A stretch of DNA of 64,000 nt from Phreatobacter stygius (lineage in GTDB: Bacteria; Pseudomonadota; Alphaproteobacteria; Rhizobiales; Phreatobacteraceae): NCBI RefSeq assembly GCF_005144885.1, contig NZ_CP039690.1, positions 496,001-560,000 on the forward strand. The letters run 5' to 3'. The notes under the pieces are model-generated. The model saw only the letters and a list, made by a program, of their open reading frames with translations. It was not told the origin of the DNA and ran no database searches. Position numbers and translations under genes: made by a program. Within the stretch, counting starts at the first letter, position 1. The number at the start of each line of letters is the position of its first letter. This document shows, one piece after another, positions 8,857 to 16,856 of the stretch.

Positions 8857-9519
8857 ATGTCGTATCGAGAGTTCGTAAGTCTGGTCCACAAGTCTACCAA
8901 GCGCGACTACCTTGCCCGGGTGACCGAGCGAGACAAGGCAGAGGTCTCCGAACTCGCGCTGGAGTGGGGCCACGACTATTGGGACGGCAGCCGCCAGACC
9001 GGCTATGGCGGATACCGCTATGACGGCCGCTGGCGGAAGGTCGCCGACGCCATGGTGGCTGCCTATGGCATCAAGCCCGGCATGCGCATCCTCGATGTCG
9101 GCGCCGGCAAGGGCTTCCTGCTGCACGACTTCACGGAATCCGTGCCCGGCGTGGAAGTCCACGGGATCGACGTCTCCGGCTACGCCATCGAACACGCGAT
9201 GGAAAGCGTGAAGGACAAGATCGTCGAGGGAACCGCCGCGAAGCTTCCCTTCCCGGACGGTCATTTCGACCTCGTCATCTCGATCAATACGCTGCACAAT
9301 CTGTACGTTTACGACCTCTTCTCGGCCCTCGGCGAGATGGAACGCGTCAGCCGTGGCGCCAAATATTTGTGCGTCGAGGCCTATCGCAACGAGCGCGAGA
9401 AGATGAACCTGATGTATTGGCAGCTCACCTGCCGCGCGTTCCACACGCCACAGGAATGGGAGTGGATCTTCGGCAAGACCGGATATACCGGCGATCACGA
9501 GTTCATTACGTTCGAGTAA
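8857..9519 (+). CDS. SAM-dependent class I methyltransferase
   Basis: A 220-residue methyltransferase. MRILDVGAGKGFLLHDF is motif I (SAM binding), VHGIDVSGYAIEHA is the acidic loop and FDLVISINTLHNL is motif IV. The start ATG at 8857 is preceded by GTGAGGAA. It ends the forward operon and converges on the GmhB-like gene 13 bases away. It probably methylates the sugar made by the upstream enzymes or the chain that contains it; the target is unknown. Confidence 0.87.
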   Translation: MSYREFVSLVHKSTKRDYLARVTERDKAEVSELALEWGHDYWDGSRQTGYGGYRYDGRWRKVADAMVAAYGIKPGMRILDVGAGKGFLLHDFTESVPGVEVHGIDVSGYAIEHAMESVKDKIVEGTAAKLPFPDGHFDLVISINTLHNLYVYDLFSALGEMERVSRGAKYLCVEAYRNEREKMNLMYWQLTCRAFHTPQEWEWIFGKTGYTGDHEFITFE

Positions 9520-9522
9520 CAC

Positions 9523-9540
9523 CCGCCTGCCGCTAGGCGG
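9523..9540. terminator. stem-loop between convergent genes
   Basis: CCGCCT, a six-base loop, then AGGCGG form a perfect six-base stem exactly between two converging genes, overlapping the end of the GmhB-like gene. No T-run follows on either side, so it may be only a weak or bidirectional stop signal. Confidence 0.35.
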
Positions 9541-10186
9541 ACATTTGCCTCAGCGCGGCTTCGATCGCCGCGGCAGGGCCTTCGGCAATCGCGGTCTCAT
9601 AGCCATTCCGCGCCCAATCGAAGCGACAGTCTTCGAGGGCGCGGACATTCTCCGCGCCATATCCTGTCAGCACCAGCGTGCCGGATCGCAGTCCGGCGTT
9701 TCGCCCGGCTTCAAGGTCGGAGAGACGGTCGCCAATGATCACCGACCGCGCAAGATCGAGCTCCATGCGATCGCGCGCCGCAAAAAGCATTCCGGGACCC
9801 GGCTTGCGCCAGTCGCATTCATCGACATCGAATGGTGGGATCCCGCTGCCGTGGTAGGCGCAGGCGAGGACAGCATCAAGTCTGGCGCCCCGCGTGGCAA
9901 GCTGTCTGATGATTTCCGCCTGTACGGTGGCAAACTCTTCCCATCCGAAATGGCCTCGGGCGATCCCGGATTGGTTTGTGACAATCACCACCGGAATACC
10001 GCCAGCATTAACCCTCGCGATTGCCTCGGCAACGCCGAAGCTGAGCCGCACATCTTCGATGCGCCGCAGGAAGTGCACCTCCTCGACCACGACACCGTCC
10101 CGATCCAGAAAGAGCGCAGGACGATTCGGCTTCAAGTCAGGAGTGAGCTGCTGCGCCCAGAGTCCGATGCTTTCGAGCGGATGCAA
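9533..10186 (-). CDS. gmhB: D-glycero-D-manno-heptose 1,7-bisphosphate 7-phosphatase-like (GmhB)
   Basis: A HAD-IIIA phosphatase. RPALFLDRDGVVVEEVHFL is the nucleophile motif, VVIVTNQSGIARG motif II, KPGPGML motif III and IIGDRLSDLEAGRNAG motif IV. GmhB removes the 7-phosphate of heptose bisphosphate. The usual GmhB zinc-cysteine loop is reduced: CAYHGSGIPPFDVDECDWRKP keeps only two Cys and one His. The start is uncertain: frame is open to 10306, but recognisable similarity begins only near 10135; TTG at 10186 and TTG at 10135 are candidates. It lies opposite the cassette it seems to serve. Confidence 0.8.
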   Translation of the reverse strand: MHPLESIGLWAQQLTPDLKPNRPALFLDRDGVVVEEVHFLRRIEDVRLSFGVAEAIARVNAGGIPVVIVTNQSGIARGHFGWEEFATVQAEIIRQLATRGARLDAVLACAYHGSGIPPFDVDECDWRKPGPGMLFAARDRMELDLARSVIIGDRLSDLEAGRNAGLRSGTLVLTGYGAENVRALEDCRFDWARNGYETAIAEGPAAAIEAALRQMSA

Positions 10187-10612
10187 TTGCGTGTCCGTGC
10201 CTTGAATTGGAATGCAAAAATGGATCGGCCAAAGCTGGTGTGCCAGATCCCGCTGAAGGTCAACCGACTTTGCAATGCACACACCAGATGGCGGGCGGCG
10301 TAGCACGGAGCCCGCTTAGAAATCGCTGCTGCGGTCCGATGCCAGCCCTCAAGGGACTGAAAATCACGCTGAGCATGGCAATATTCGCGAAGCGTTCCTA
10401 GCCGCGAATGGTACCTATGGCCTTGCCAGAAAGCTTCGTTGCGTCGAGTAGCTTGACGATCCCGACGAAAGAGAGAGGCCAGTTTTGAACGATGTCCTTC
10501 GTCAGACGATCTCTGACGGGGACGACGGGACAGGGGCAAGCGGAAGCACTCGGGCGCATTGCGAGCCGGGCAACCCTGGCCCATTTTTTCGGCGAGACAG
10601 AAAACCCAACGA
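10187..10612. other. gene-poor stretch, no supported gene
   Basis: About 425 bases of visibly lower GC than the flanks. Short open frames exist on the minus strand, but none has a ribosome binding site or a family motif that I recognise. It may hold the promoter of the GmhB-like gene and the 3' end of the metalloprotease transcript. No convincing stem-loop with a T-run was found. Confidence 0.4.
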
Positions 10613-13033
10613 CTATGCGATGATGTTGTTGTGGATGATTGTCGCTGCGACGACATTTTGAAGCGTCACAGCCGTGACCCAATGATGTTGATTAGTGGGA
10701 TCGGTGTCGATTTGAACCAGGGTGTCCGCGCCTGACTGCGCAAATTTGACAACACCGTCGTTCAGGCCATCCGTACCAGCATAGCCGGTGGCAGCCAGAA
10801 GACCGTGCAACTGCAGAACGTCACCGCCGGCGCCCGCCTGGAAATCCGTAATTTTCTTGCCAGTTTCGTTCAGCGCATTGAAGACGAAGGTATCGGAACC
10901 GGGGCCACCGGTCATGATGTCGCCAGCAGCGGCGAACGTCCAGACTGCCGTTCGCCCGGTCGTGTCGGTCCAGAGAAGATCCGAGACCCCATCCCCATTC
11001 TGATCACTGACACTCTTCAAATTCCATGTCGCACCGAGCTGCGACGCCAGCGAGGTAAACTGGGTGATCTGCGCCCCGTTCATCTGCAAAATCTGAACAT
11101 TGTTCGAGGTGTCGACCCAGACGAGGTCATCCTTGCCGTCTTTGTTGAAGTCACCGGAGCCCGCCAAGCGCCACTCGGCACCCATTTGGCCAAAACTCGC
11201 CGTGGCCGTTGCGACGGTGGCGCCGTTCATCGCCCACATCGCGATCGTCCCGGATGTATTCTGCCAAACCACATCGTCGCGACCGTTGCCATAGAAGTCG
11301 CCGATAGCTGCCACATGCCAAGCCGACGTCATCCGGCTGGTTGTCGCGCCGAAGCCTTGCAAGCTGGTTCCGTTCATCAACCAGATCGCGCCGTCGCCAG
11401 AGCCGGTGGTCCAGAAGATGTCGGACTTTCCGTCGCCATTGAAATCGCCGATGCCGGCGACGCTCCATTCAGCCCCCATTTTACCGGCCGACAGAGCGAA
11501 GACTTGAAGGCTGGCGCCATTCATCTGCCAGATCGCGATCTGGCCAGAGGTCGTCCAGACGATGTCAGCCTTGCCATCACCGTTGAAATCGCCGGTGCCG
11601 ATGGCGGTCCATTCCGCTCCCATCCGCCCGCCTATAGGATTGAACTGAGACAGGGCCCCGTTGGCAAAGGTCCATAGCGCAGCCTCGCCAGAACTGATCC
11701 AGAGCAGATCCCCAACGCCGTCTCCGTTGAAATCGCCCGTACCCAGGGGGTTCCACTCGGCGCCCATCCGGCCGGCCTGCGCTGGCGTTCCAGCGACCGC
11801 TAGGACAGGATTATCGGCGCCGCCAGCAAGGACGTCGTTGCCGAGCCCTCCGTACAACGTGTCGTTTCCTAGCCCACCATACAGTGTGTCATTCCCCGCC
11901 CTCCCATCCAAAACATTATCCGCCGCATTCCCCGTGATCGTGTCATTGCCCGAACCACCGATCGCATTCTCGATCAAGGACCGGACATCGCCATTATACT
12001 GCAGCGCATTGAACACGTTGCCGCGGGCCACGTGGCCGTTGCCGAGACCGGCGAGTTGCGCCGACGACAGAACCGACCAGCCGCCGGGTGTCAGGTCGAT
12101 GGTTTCGTTGCTCGTGTAGTTGGAAAAGTCGAAGGTGTCGGTGCCGTTGCCGTCCCAGATCGTCAGGAAGACGCGGTTGCCGCCGGGCGCACCCTGGCCG
12201 ACGCCGTTGATGAACATTTCGCCCGATGTCGGCGAGAACGTATAGGTCGAGTTGCCGGCATTGGTGGTGAAATTGGCGCCATACATGGCCTGGATCGCCG
12301 CGATGTCATACATCATCAGCGTCTGGGCGAAGCCATAGCTCTCGTTGGTGTAGCCGGTCAGCGGCGCGCCGGGATAGGCGCGGTAGGTCATGACCGAGAA
12401 TTCCATCGAATCCCGGTCGGCGGTCATCGCGATATTGCCCGGGCCGCCGGTTTCCTGGCCGTGTTTCAGGCCCAGCGAATGGCCGAGCTCGTGCAGCATG
12501 GTGTGCCAGCCGTAATTGCCCTTGGCCGGACTGCCGTTGCCGCCATTGATGCCCAGCCAGACGTCGCCGCCCACCTGATCGTCATAGGGGTAGTAGGCAA
12601 AGGCAGTCGCGGGATAGGTCGAGCGGGCAATGGTGATGTCGACGGCCGGCGTATTCGGCCCGGTAATGCCGGCAGCGCTGACCTCGGTGAAGCGCAGGCC
12701 CGAAACCGCCGCATAACCGGCAAACGCCGCCCGCGCCGCCGTCTGCTGGGCGGCGGTGGCCACCTGGAACCCCTGCAGCGCATTCTGGTCGTAATAGCCC
12801 GCGTCGAAATAGCTGCGGGTCGGAAACATGAAGCTGAGTGTGGTGCTGTCCCACTTCTGGCCGGTGAGCAGGCCATCGATGTTCTGGACGCCAGTCCCCC
12901 CTTGCGCGGTGTCGCCGGCTGCCGCCGCCGCCATTGGCCCACCGGTGGCGGTGGCGGCGAAACCGGCGGCCCCGTCATGCCTCAGGCCCGCAAGCACGGG
13001 ATTTCCGGACATGAGCGAACAGGCAAGGCACAT
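10613..13033 (-). CDS. serralysin-type M10 metalloprotease with FG-GAP/VCBS repeats
   Basis: An 806-residue secreted protease. HELGHSLGLKH at residues 181-191 is the metzincin zinc motif and SVMTYR nearby is the Met-turn. RTX nonapeptides (GGLGNDTLY and similar) follow near residues 385-410 and bind calcium. Six FG-GAP repeats of about 48 residues (DFNGDGxxDxxW) come next, then GGPGSDTFVF starts the M10 C-terminal domain that carries the type I secretion signal. There is no N-terminal signal peptide, as usual for this family. The ATG at 13033 follows GGAG by five bases; an upstream in-frame ATG at 13093 is less likely. No type I secretion genes are in the window. Confidence 0.93.
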   Translation of the reverse strand: MCLACSLMSGNPVLAGLRHDGAAGFAATATGGPMAAAAAGDTAQGGTGVQNIDGLLTGQKWDSTTLSFMFPTRSYFDAGYYDQNALQGFQVATAAQQTAARAAFAGYAAVSGLRFTEVSAAGITGPNTPAVDITIARSTYPATAFAYYPYDDQVGGDVWLGINGGNGSPAKGNYGWHTMLHELGHSLGLKHGQETGGPGNIAMTADRDSMEFSVMTYRAYPGAPLTGYTNESYGFAQTLMMYDIAAIQAMYGANFTTNAGNSTYTFSPTSGEMFINGVGQGAPGGNRVFLTIWDGNGTDTFDFSNYTSNETIDLTPGGWSVLSSAQLAGLGNGHVARGNVFNALQYNGDVRSLIENAIGGSGNDTITGNAADNVLDGRAGNDTLYGGLGNDTLYGGLGNDVLAGGADNPVLAVAGTPAQAGRMGAEWNPLGTGDFNGDGVGDLLWISSGEAALWTFANGALSQFNPIGGRMGAEWTAIGTGDFNGDGKADIVWTTSGQIAIWQMNGASLQVFALSAGKMGAEWSVAGIGDFNGDGKSDIFWTTGSGDGAIWLMNGTSLQGFGATTSRMTSAWHVAAIGDFYGNGRDDVVWQNTSGTIAMWAMNGATVATATASFGQMGAEWRLAGSGDFNKDGKDDLVWVDTSNNVQILQMNGAQITQFTSLASQLGATWNLKSVSDQNGDGVSDLLWTDTTGRTAVWTFAAAGDIMTGGPGSDTFVFNALNETGKKITDFQAGAGGDVLQLHGLLAATGYAGTDGLNDGVVKFAQSGADTLVQIDTDPTNQHHWVTAVTLQNVVAATIIHNNIIA
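10930..11775 (-). repeat. six tandem FG-GAP/VCBS-type coding repeats
   Basis: Inside the metalloprotease gene, six units of roughly 140-145 bases each encode a core such as GAEWxxxGxGDFNGDGxxD followed by a tryptophan-containing strand and QMNG. The calcium-loop residues DFNGDG are kept in units 1 to 3; unit 4 reads DFYGNG, unit 5 DFNKDG and unit 6 DQNGDG. Such repeats form beta-propellers in integrin-like proteins. Confidence 0.85.
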
Positions 13034-13315
13034 GGGCGCTCCATGTCGTCTTGAAGGATAAGGGCAATGCAATGCCGGCGTCGGCGGCACCATGGCACCG
13101 CCGACCTTGCCGAAACGTTAACTGGCCATCCCGCGGCTGGGCATTTGGCGGGAATCAGGGTCAAGCTGGACCCCTCGCCGCGCCACCATCGCCGCGCTAG
13201 CATGCTCTTGCTGACAGCCGCCTGAAGCTCCGGCGGGCCGGCGCGCCCGGGGCACAGGCGGCGGCCCGCCTTCTGCCCATTCTCGCCCTCCCCGTCAATC
13301 CCGCCGAGGCCCCCA
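13034..13315. other. upstream region of the metalloprotease gene
   Basis: Nothing recognisable is encoded here. It must contain the minus-strand promoter of the protease gene, but I see no clear -35/-10 pair. The plus-strand part runs into the small gene at 13316. Confidence 0.35.
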
Positions 13316-13519
13316 ATGCCCGATCGCCCAGGCCCTTTCGCTCCCGATCGTGACGACCCGCCACGGGCACGTGACGGCGACATCGCGATCCGCGAGGAAT
13401 TCGATGCCGCCATCCGCGCCGGTACCGCCGCGGCGCTCGACATGGTCATCGCCCGCCACCCCCAGCACGCCCTCGCGGCCGCCGCCCGGGCCCGGCTGGC
13501 GGCCAAGCCAGGTCGCTGA
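13316..13519 (+). CDS. small hypothetical protein (67 residues)
   Basis: A charged N-terminal half, rich in Asp, Arg and Pro, is followed by an Ala-rich helical half (IREEFDAAIRAGTAAALDM then IARHPQHALAAAARARLA). This pattern resembles a short tetratricopeptide-like helix pair seen at the ends of larger alphaproteobacterial proteins. No strong ribosome binding site precedes the ATG. It could be a real small protein or a chance frame in GC-rich DNA; no function is proposed. Confidence 0.42.
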   Translation: MPDRPGPFAPDRDDPPRARDGDIAIREEFDAAIRAGTAAALDMVIARHPQHALAAAARARLAAKPGR

Positions 13520-13674
13520 CGACCGAGCCCGCCGTCACCTCGGGAGAGGCAGGTCGCTTCCGAAGCCGAAGCCCGCTTCTGGATCAGAACCGTGGTCGCC
13601 GCTACGATCAGTGAGAGTTCGCCAGAGTGCCGATCTTGACCATTTCTCGCCGCCTTTTTCCCAACAGCTCTGCT

Positions 13675-14553
13675 ATGGGAGAGCCAAGCATCGCAGCTTC
13701 GGCGGCGACGGTTTCAAATTTGGCGACTTCCGAAGGATCGATAGTGCTGACTTCCTTGTCCGCTGACGACCGAAGGCGCGCCTTCCGCGACATCACGTCG
13801 GGAATCCGTCAATGGCGGATCTGGTGGCTGCTCGGCACCGGCGATATCCGCTCGCGCTACGCGCGGTCGCGGCTCGGCCAGTTGTGGATCACCGTGAGCA
13901 TGGCGATCTTCGTGATCGCGATCGGCCTGGTCTACAGCATGCTGTTCAACCAGCCGATCCAGCAGTTCCTTCCCTATATCGCGGCCAACATGGTCGTCTG
14001 GGCTCTCATCGCGGGGATCATTGGCGAGAGCGGCACAATCTTCACGCAGTCCGAGAGCTTCCTCCGCCAGGAGCCGCTCCCGAGAACAGTCTTTGTAATG
14101 CGTATCCTCGTCCGCAACACCATGAGTTTCGCGCACAATATAATCCTGGTGCCGATCTGTTTCCTGGCCATGGGCCACTGGCCCTCCTGGACGTGGTTGC
14201 TGGTTCCGCTCGGGCTCGGTCTGATTCTGATCGCCGGCTTCTTCACGGCGCTCCTGCTGGGCTTGCTGTGCACGCGCTTCCGCGACCTGCCGCAGATCAT
14301 CCAAAGCATCATCCAGATCGCGTTTTTGATCACGCCCGTGATGTGGCCCGCCGAGAGTTTGCGCGGTAAGGCGGCATGGGTCGTCAACTACAATCCATTT
14401 GCCGCGTTCCTGCATATTGTGGCGGAGCCGTTGCGCGGTATTGTCCCCAGTGCCTGGACCTATTCGCTGGCTGTCGCGGCGATCCTGCTGCTGGCGGCAG
14501 CGAGCCTCCCGCTCTTTACGCGCTTTCGTGCCCGTATCGTCTATTGGCTGTGA
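13675..14553 (+). CDS. polysaccharide ABC transporter permease (Wzm-like)
   Basis: About 292 residues with six predicted membrane segments, ABC-2 type. RDIRSRYARSRLG-like residues (DIRSRYARSRLGQLW) before the first helix are the typical amphipathic entry of O-antigen and capsule exporters, and YNPFAAFLHIVAEPLRG near the end matches the family. A GTG at 13627 and a GTG at 13744 are other possible starts. The partner ATPase follows 10 bases downstream. Together they would export a lipid-linked polysaccharide across the inner membrane. Confidence 0.88.
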   Translation: MGEPSIAASAATVSNLATSEGSIVLTSLSADDRRRAFRDITSGIRQWRIWWLLGTGDIRSRYARSRLGQLWITVSMAIFVIAIGLVYSMLFNQPIQQFLPYIAANMVVWALIAGIIGESGTIFTQSESFLRQEPLPRTVFVMRILVRNTMSFAHNIILVPICFLAMGHWPSWTWLLVPLGLGLILIAGFFTALLLGLLCTRFRDLPQIIQSIIQIAFLITPVMWPAESLRGKAAWVVNYNPFAAFLHIVAEPLRGIVPSAWTYSLAVAAILLLAAASLPLFTRFRARIVYWL

Positions 14554-14563
14554 GCAGAAGCCG

Positions 14564-15325
14564 GTGGCCTCCATCATCATCCAAAACGCCGGCGTCGATT
14601 TCGTGATTTACAATGCCCAGGGCCGTTCCCTGCGTAACGACATTCTCCGTCGTGTCGGCGGCAAGGTCGGCAAGGGCGAAGGTCATCGTGTCACTGTCCA
14701 GGCCCTTCGCGGCATCGATCTGACAGTGCGCCCCGGAGACCGGCTTGCCCTCGTCGGCCATAACGGCGCGGGCAAGTCGACGCTGCTGCGGGTGATGAGC
14801 GGCGCCTACGAACCGTCGTCAGGCAGCGCGACAATCGAGGGAAAGGTCTCGTCGCTGCTCGATCTCACCATGGGCATGGATTACGAGTTGACCGGCCGGC
14901 AGAACATCGTGCTGCGCGGCGTCTTCCTGGGCATGACCTTCGCGGACGCAAACGCCATGGTGCCCGAAATTGCCGATTTCTCCGAGCTCGGTGCCTATCT
15001 CGAGCTCCCGATGCGCACCTATTCGAGCGGCATGGTCCTTCGCCTCGCTTTTGGCGTCTCGACCGCGGTTCAGCCGGACATCATCCTGCTCGATGAGATG
15101 ATCAGCGCCGGCGACATCGGCTTTGTCGAAAAGGCCAAGAAACGGCTGGACGAGATGCTGTCGCGCGCCCGCATCCTGGTGCTCGCATCCCACAGTCCAG
15201 CCACGCTGCGCCAGTACTGCAACCGGGCGGTCCTGTTGCGACAAGGTCAGATCGTCGCTGAGGGTCCGCTCGAGGACATCCTTGCGCGATCCAGCGACGA
15301 ACCGGCGGACCAGCCGGCAAATTAG
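14564..15325 (+). CDS. polysaccharide ABC transporter ATP-binding protein (Wzt-like, short form)
   Basis: A 253-residue ATPase. GHNGAGKST near residue 65 is Walker A, YSSGMVLRLAFG the signature region and DIILLDEMISAGD Walker B. The GTG at 14564 begins VASIIIQNAGVDF. It ends just after the nucleotide-binding domain, so the C-terminal carbohydrate-binding domain of long Wzt proteins is absent. Short Wzt/KpsT/TagH types export glycans whose chain end is not checked by that domain. Pairs with the preceding permease. Confidence 0.9.
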   Translation: MASIIIQNAGVDFVIYNAQGRSLRNDILRRVGGKVGKGEGHRVTVQALRGIDLTVRPGDRLALVGHNGAGKSTLLRVMSGAYEPSSGSATIEGKVSSLLDLTMGMDYELTGRQNIVLRGVFLGMTFADANAMVPEIADFSELGAYLELPMRTYSSGMVLRLAFGVSTAVQPDIILLDEMISAGDIGFVEKAKKRLDEMLSRARILVLASHSPATLRQYCNRAVLLRQGQIVAEGPLEDILARSSDEPADQPAN

Positions 15326-15529
15326 CACGGTCTCACCCGCATCCGCCGACCGCCGCGGTCCGCCCCGCCGCCATGCCGGAGCGCCGACGGCCGGGCCGCC
15401 CGTCACCTGCGGAAAGACAAAGTGATTTGGGATTGGCGCCCGACGCGTCTAGTTGCGGCGTCCAAGAGCCTTTCTTTTGAGCGCCCGGCCCCGGCCGGTC
15501 CGCCCCAGCCAGCCAAGAGACCGCCCCCG

Positions 15530-16678
15530 ATGACCCAGGCCGCCACGCTCAGCCCCATCCCGTTCATCGATCTCGGCGCCCAGCGCCGCCGGCTGGGGAC
15601 AAGCGTCGATGAAGCCATCCTGAAAGTGGTCAATCACGGCGCCTATGTCATGGGACCCGAGGTCTTCGCGCTGGAACAGGCGCTCGCCGAATTCTGCGGC
15701 AGCAAGGAGGCGGTGACCTGCGCCAGCGGCGACGATGCCCTGCTGATCACCCTCATGGCCAAGGGCGTGAAATCAGGCGACGCCGTGCTCTGCCCGGCCT
15801 TCACCTTCGTCTCCACCGGCTCGGTGGTCGTCCGGCTCGGCGCCACGCCGGTCTTCGTCGACGTCCACCCCGACACGTTCAACGTCGATGCCGCCTCCGT
15901 TGTGCTCGGCATCCGCAAGGCCCGGGAACTCGGCCTCAGGCCGGTCGGCTTCATCCCGGTCGACCTGTTCGGCCAGCCGGCCGATTACGACGCGCTGGAG
16001 CCGGTCTGTGCCGAGGAGGGGCTGTGGATCCTGTCGGACGCGGCCCAGTCGTTCGGCGCCACCTACAAGACCCGCAAGGTCGGCATGATGGGCATGGCCA
16101 CCACGACCTCGTTCTTTCCGGCCAAGCCGCTCGGCTGCTACGGCGACGGCGGCGCGATCTTCACCGACGATGCCGAATTGGCCGCGCTGCTGCGCTCGAT
16201 CCGCATCCACGGCCAGAATGTCGAGGACAAATACGACAACCAGCGCGTCGGCATGACTGGCCGCATGGACACGATCCAGGCCGCGGTTCTCCTGGAAAAA
16301 CTGAAGATATTCCCGGACGAGGTCGACGCGCGCAACCGCGTCGCCGCCCGCTATGACGCGGCTTTGAGCGACATCGTCGATGTCCCGCTGGTTCTGGCGG
16401 GCTGCGTCTCGTCCTGGGCCCAATATACCGTCAAGCTGCGCGGCGCCGACCGGGCCGAATTCGCGAACCGCCTGAAGGCCCAGGGCGTGCCCACCGCCAT
16501 CTATTATCCCAAGCCCCTGAACCAGCAAGGCGCCTACAGGCATTATCCCGTGGCTGGCAACGGACTGCCGGTGAGCGACCGGCTGGCCGGCGAAGTCATC
16601 AGCCTGCCGATGCACCCCTATCTCGACGAGACGCTGCAGGACCGCATCATCGCGAGCGTCAGGGCGGCGCTCAGCTGA
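15530..16678 (+). CDS. DegT/DnrJ/EryC1-family PLP sugar aminotransferase
   Basis: A 382-residue aminotransferase. FIDLGAQRR starts the fold, CASGDDALLITLMA binds the PLP phosphate, LSDAAQSFGATY holds the PLP-contacting Asp and SFFPAKPLGCYGDGGAIF contains the Schiff-base Lys (K199). The family adds an amino group to C3 or C4 of a keto nucleotide sugar. The ATG at 15530 was chosen because similarity begins right after it, although the frame is open further upstream. It follows the ABC exporter genes and supports synthesis of an amino sugar for the exported glycan. Confidence 0.9.
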   Translation: MTQAATLSPIPFIDLGAQRRRLGTSVDEAILKVVNHGAYVMGPEVFALEQALAEFCGSKEAVTCASGDDALLITLMAKGVKSGDAVLCPAFTFVSTGSVVVRLGATPVFVDVHPDTFNVDAASVVLGIRKARELGLRPVGFIPVDLFGQPADYDALEPVCAEEGLWILSDAAQSFGATYKTRKVGMMGMATTTSFFPAKPLGCYGDGGAIFTDDAELAALLRSIRIHGQNVEDKYDNQRVGMTGRMDTIQAAVLLEKLKIFPDEVDARNRVAARYDAALSDIVDVPLVLAGCVSSWAQYTVKLRGADRAEFANRLKAQGVPTAIYYPKPLNQQGAYRHYPVAGNGLPVSDRLAGEVISLPMHPYLDETLQDRIIASVRAALS

Positions 16679-16856
16679 AGGTGCGAATCCGACAGGCCGT
16701 TGCCGGCAGAGCCGGCAGGGCGTGACGCCGCCGCGGCGCGGCGTGCCGATTCCCGGCCCCGCGGCCGGAGAACCCGCTCGGCCGGGATTCGGCACCACGC
16801 AGCGCTGGCTGCGCCTCGCTTGGCGCGGCCCGTGGGCCTCGAAGTCCGACTATTCA

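Noticed and set aside
10398-10682. A 94-codon minus-strand frame between the GmhB-like and protease genes
   Set aside because: It overlaps the 3' end of the protease gene, has no ribosome binding site and matches no family that I know.
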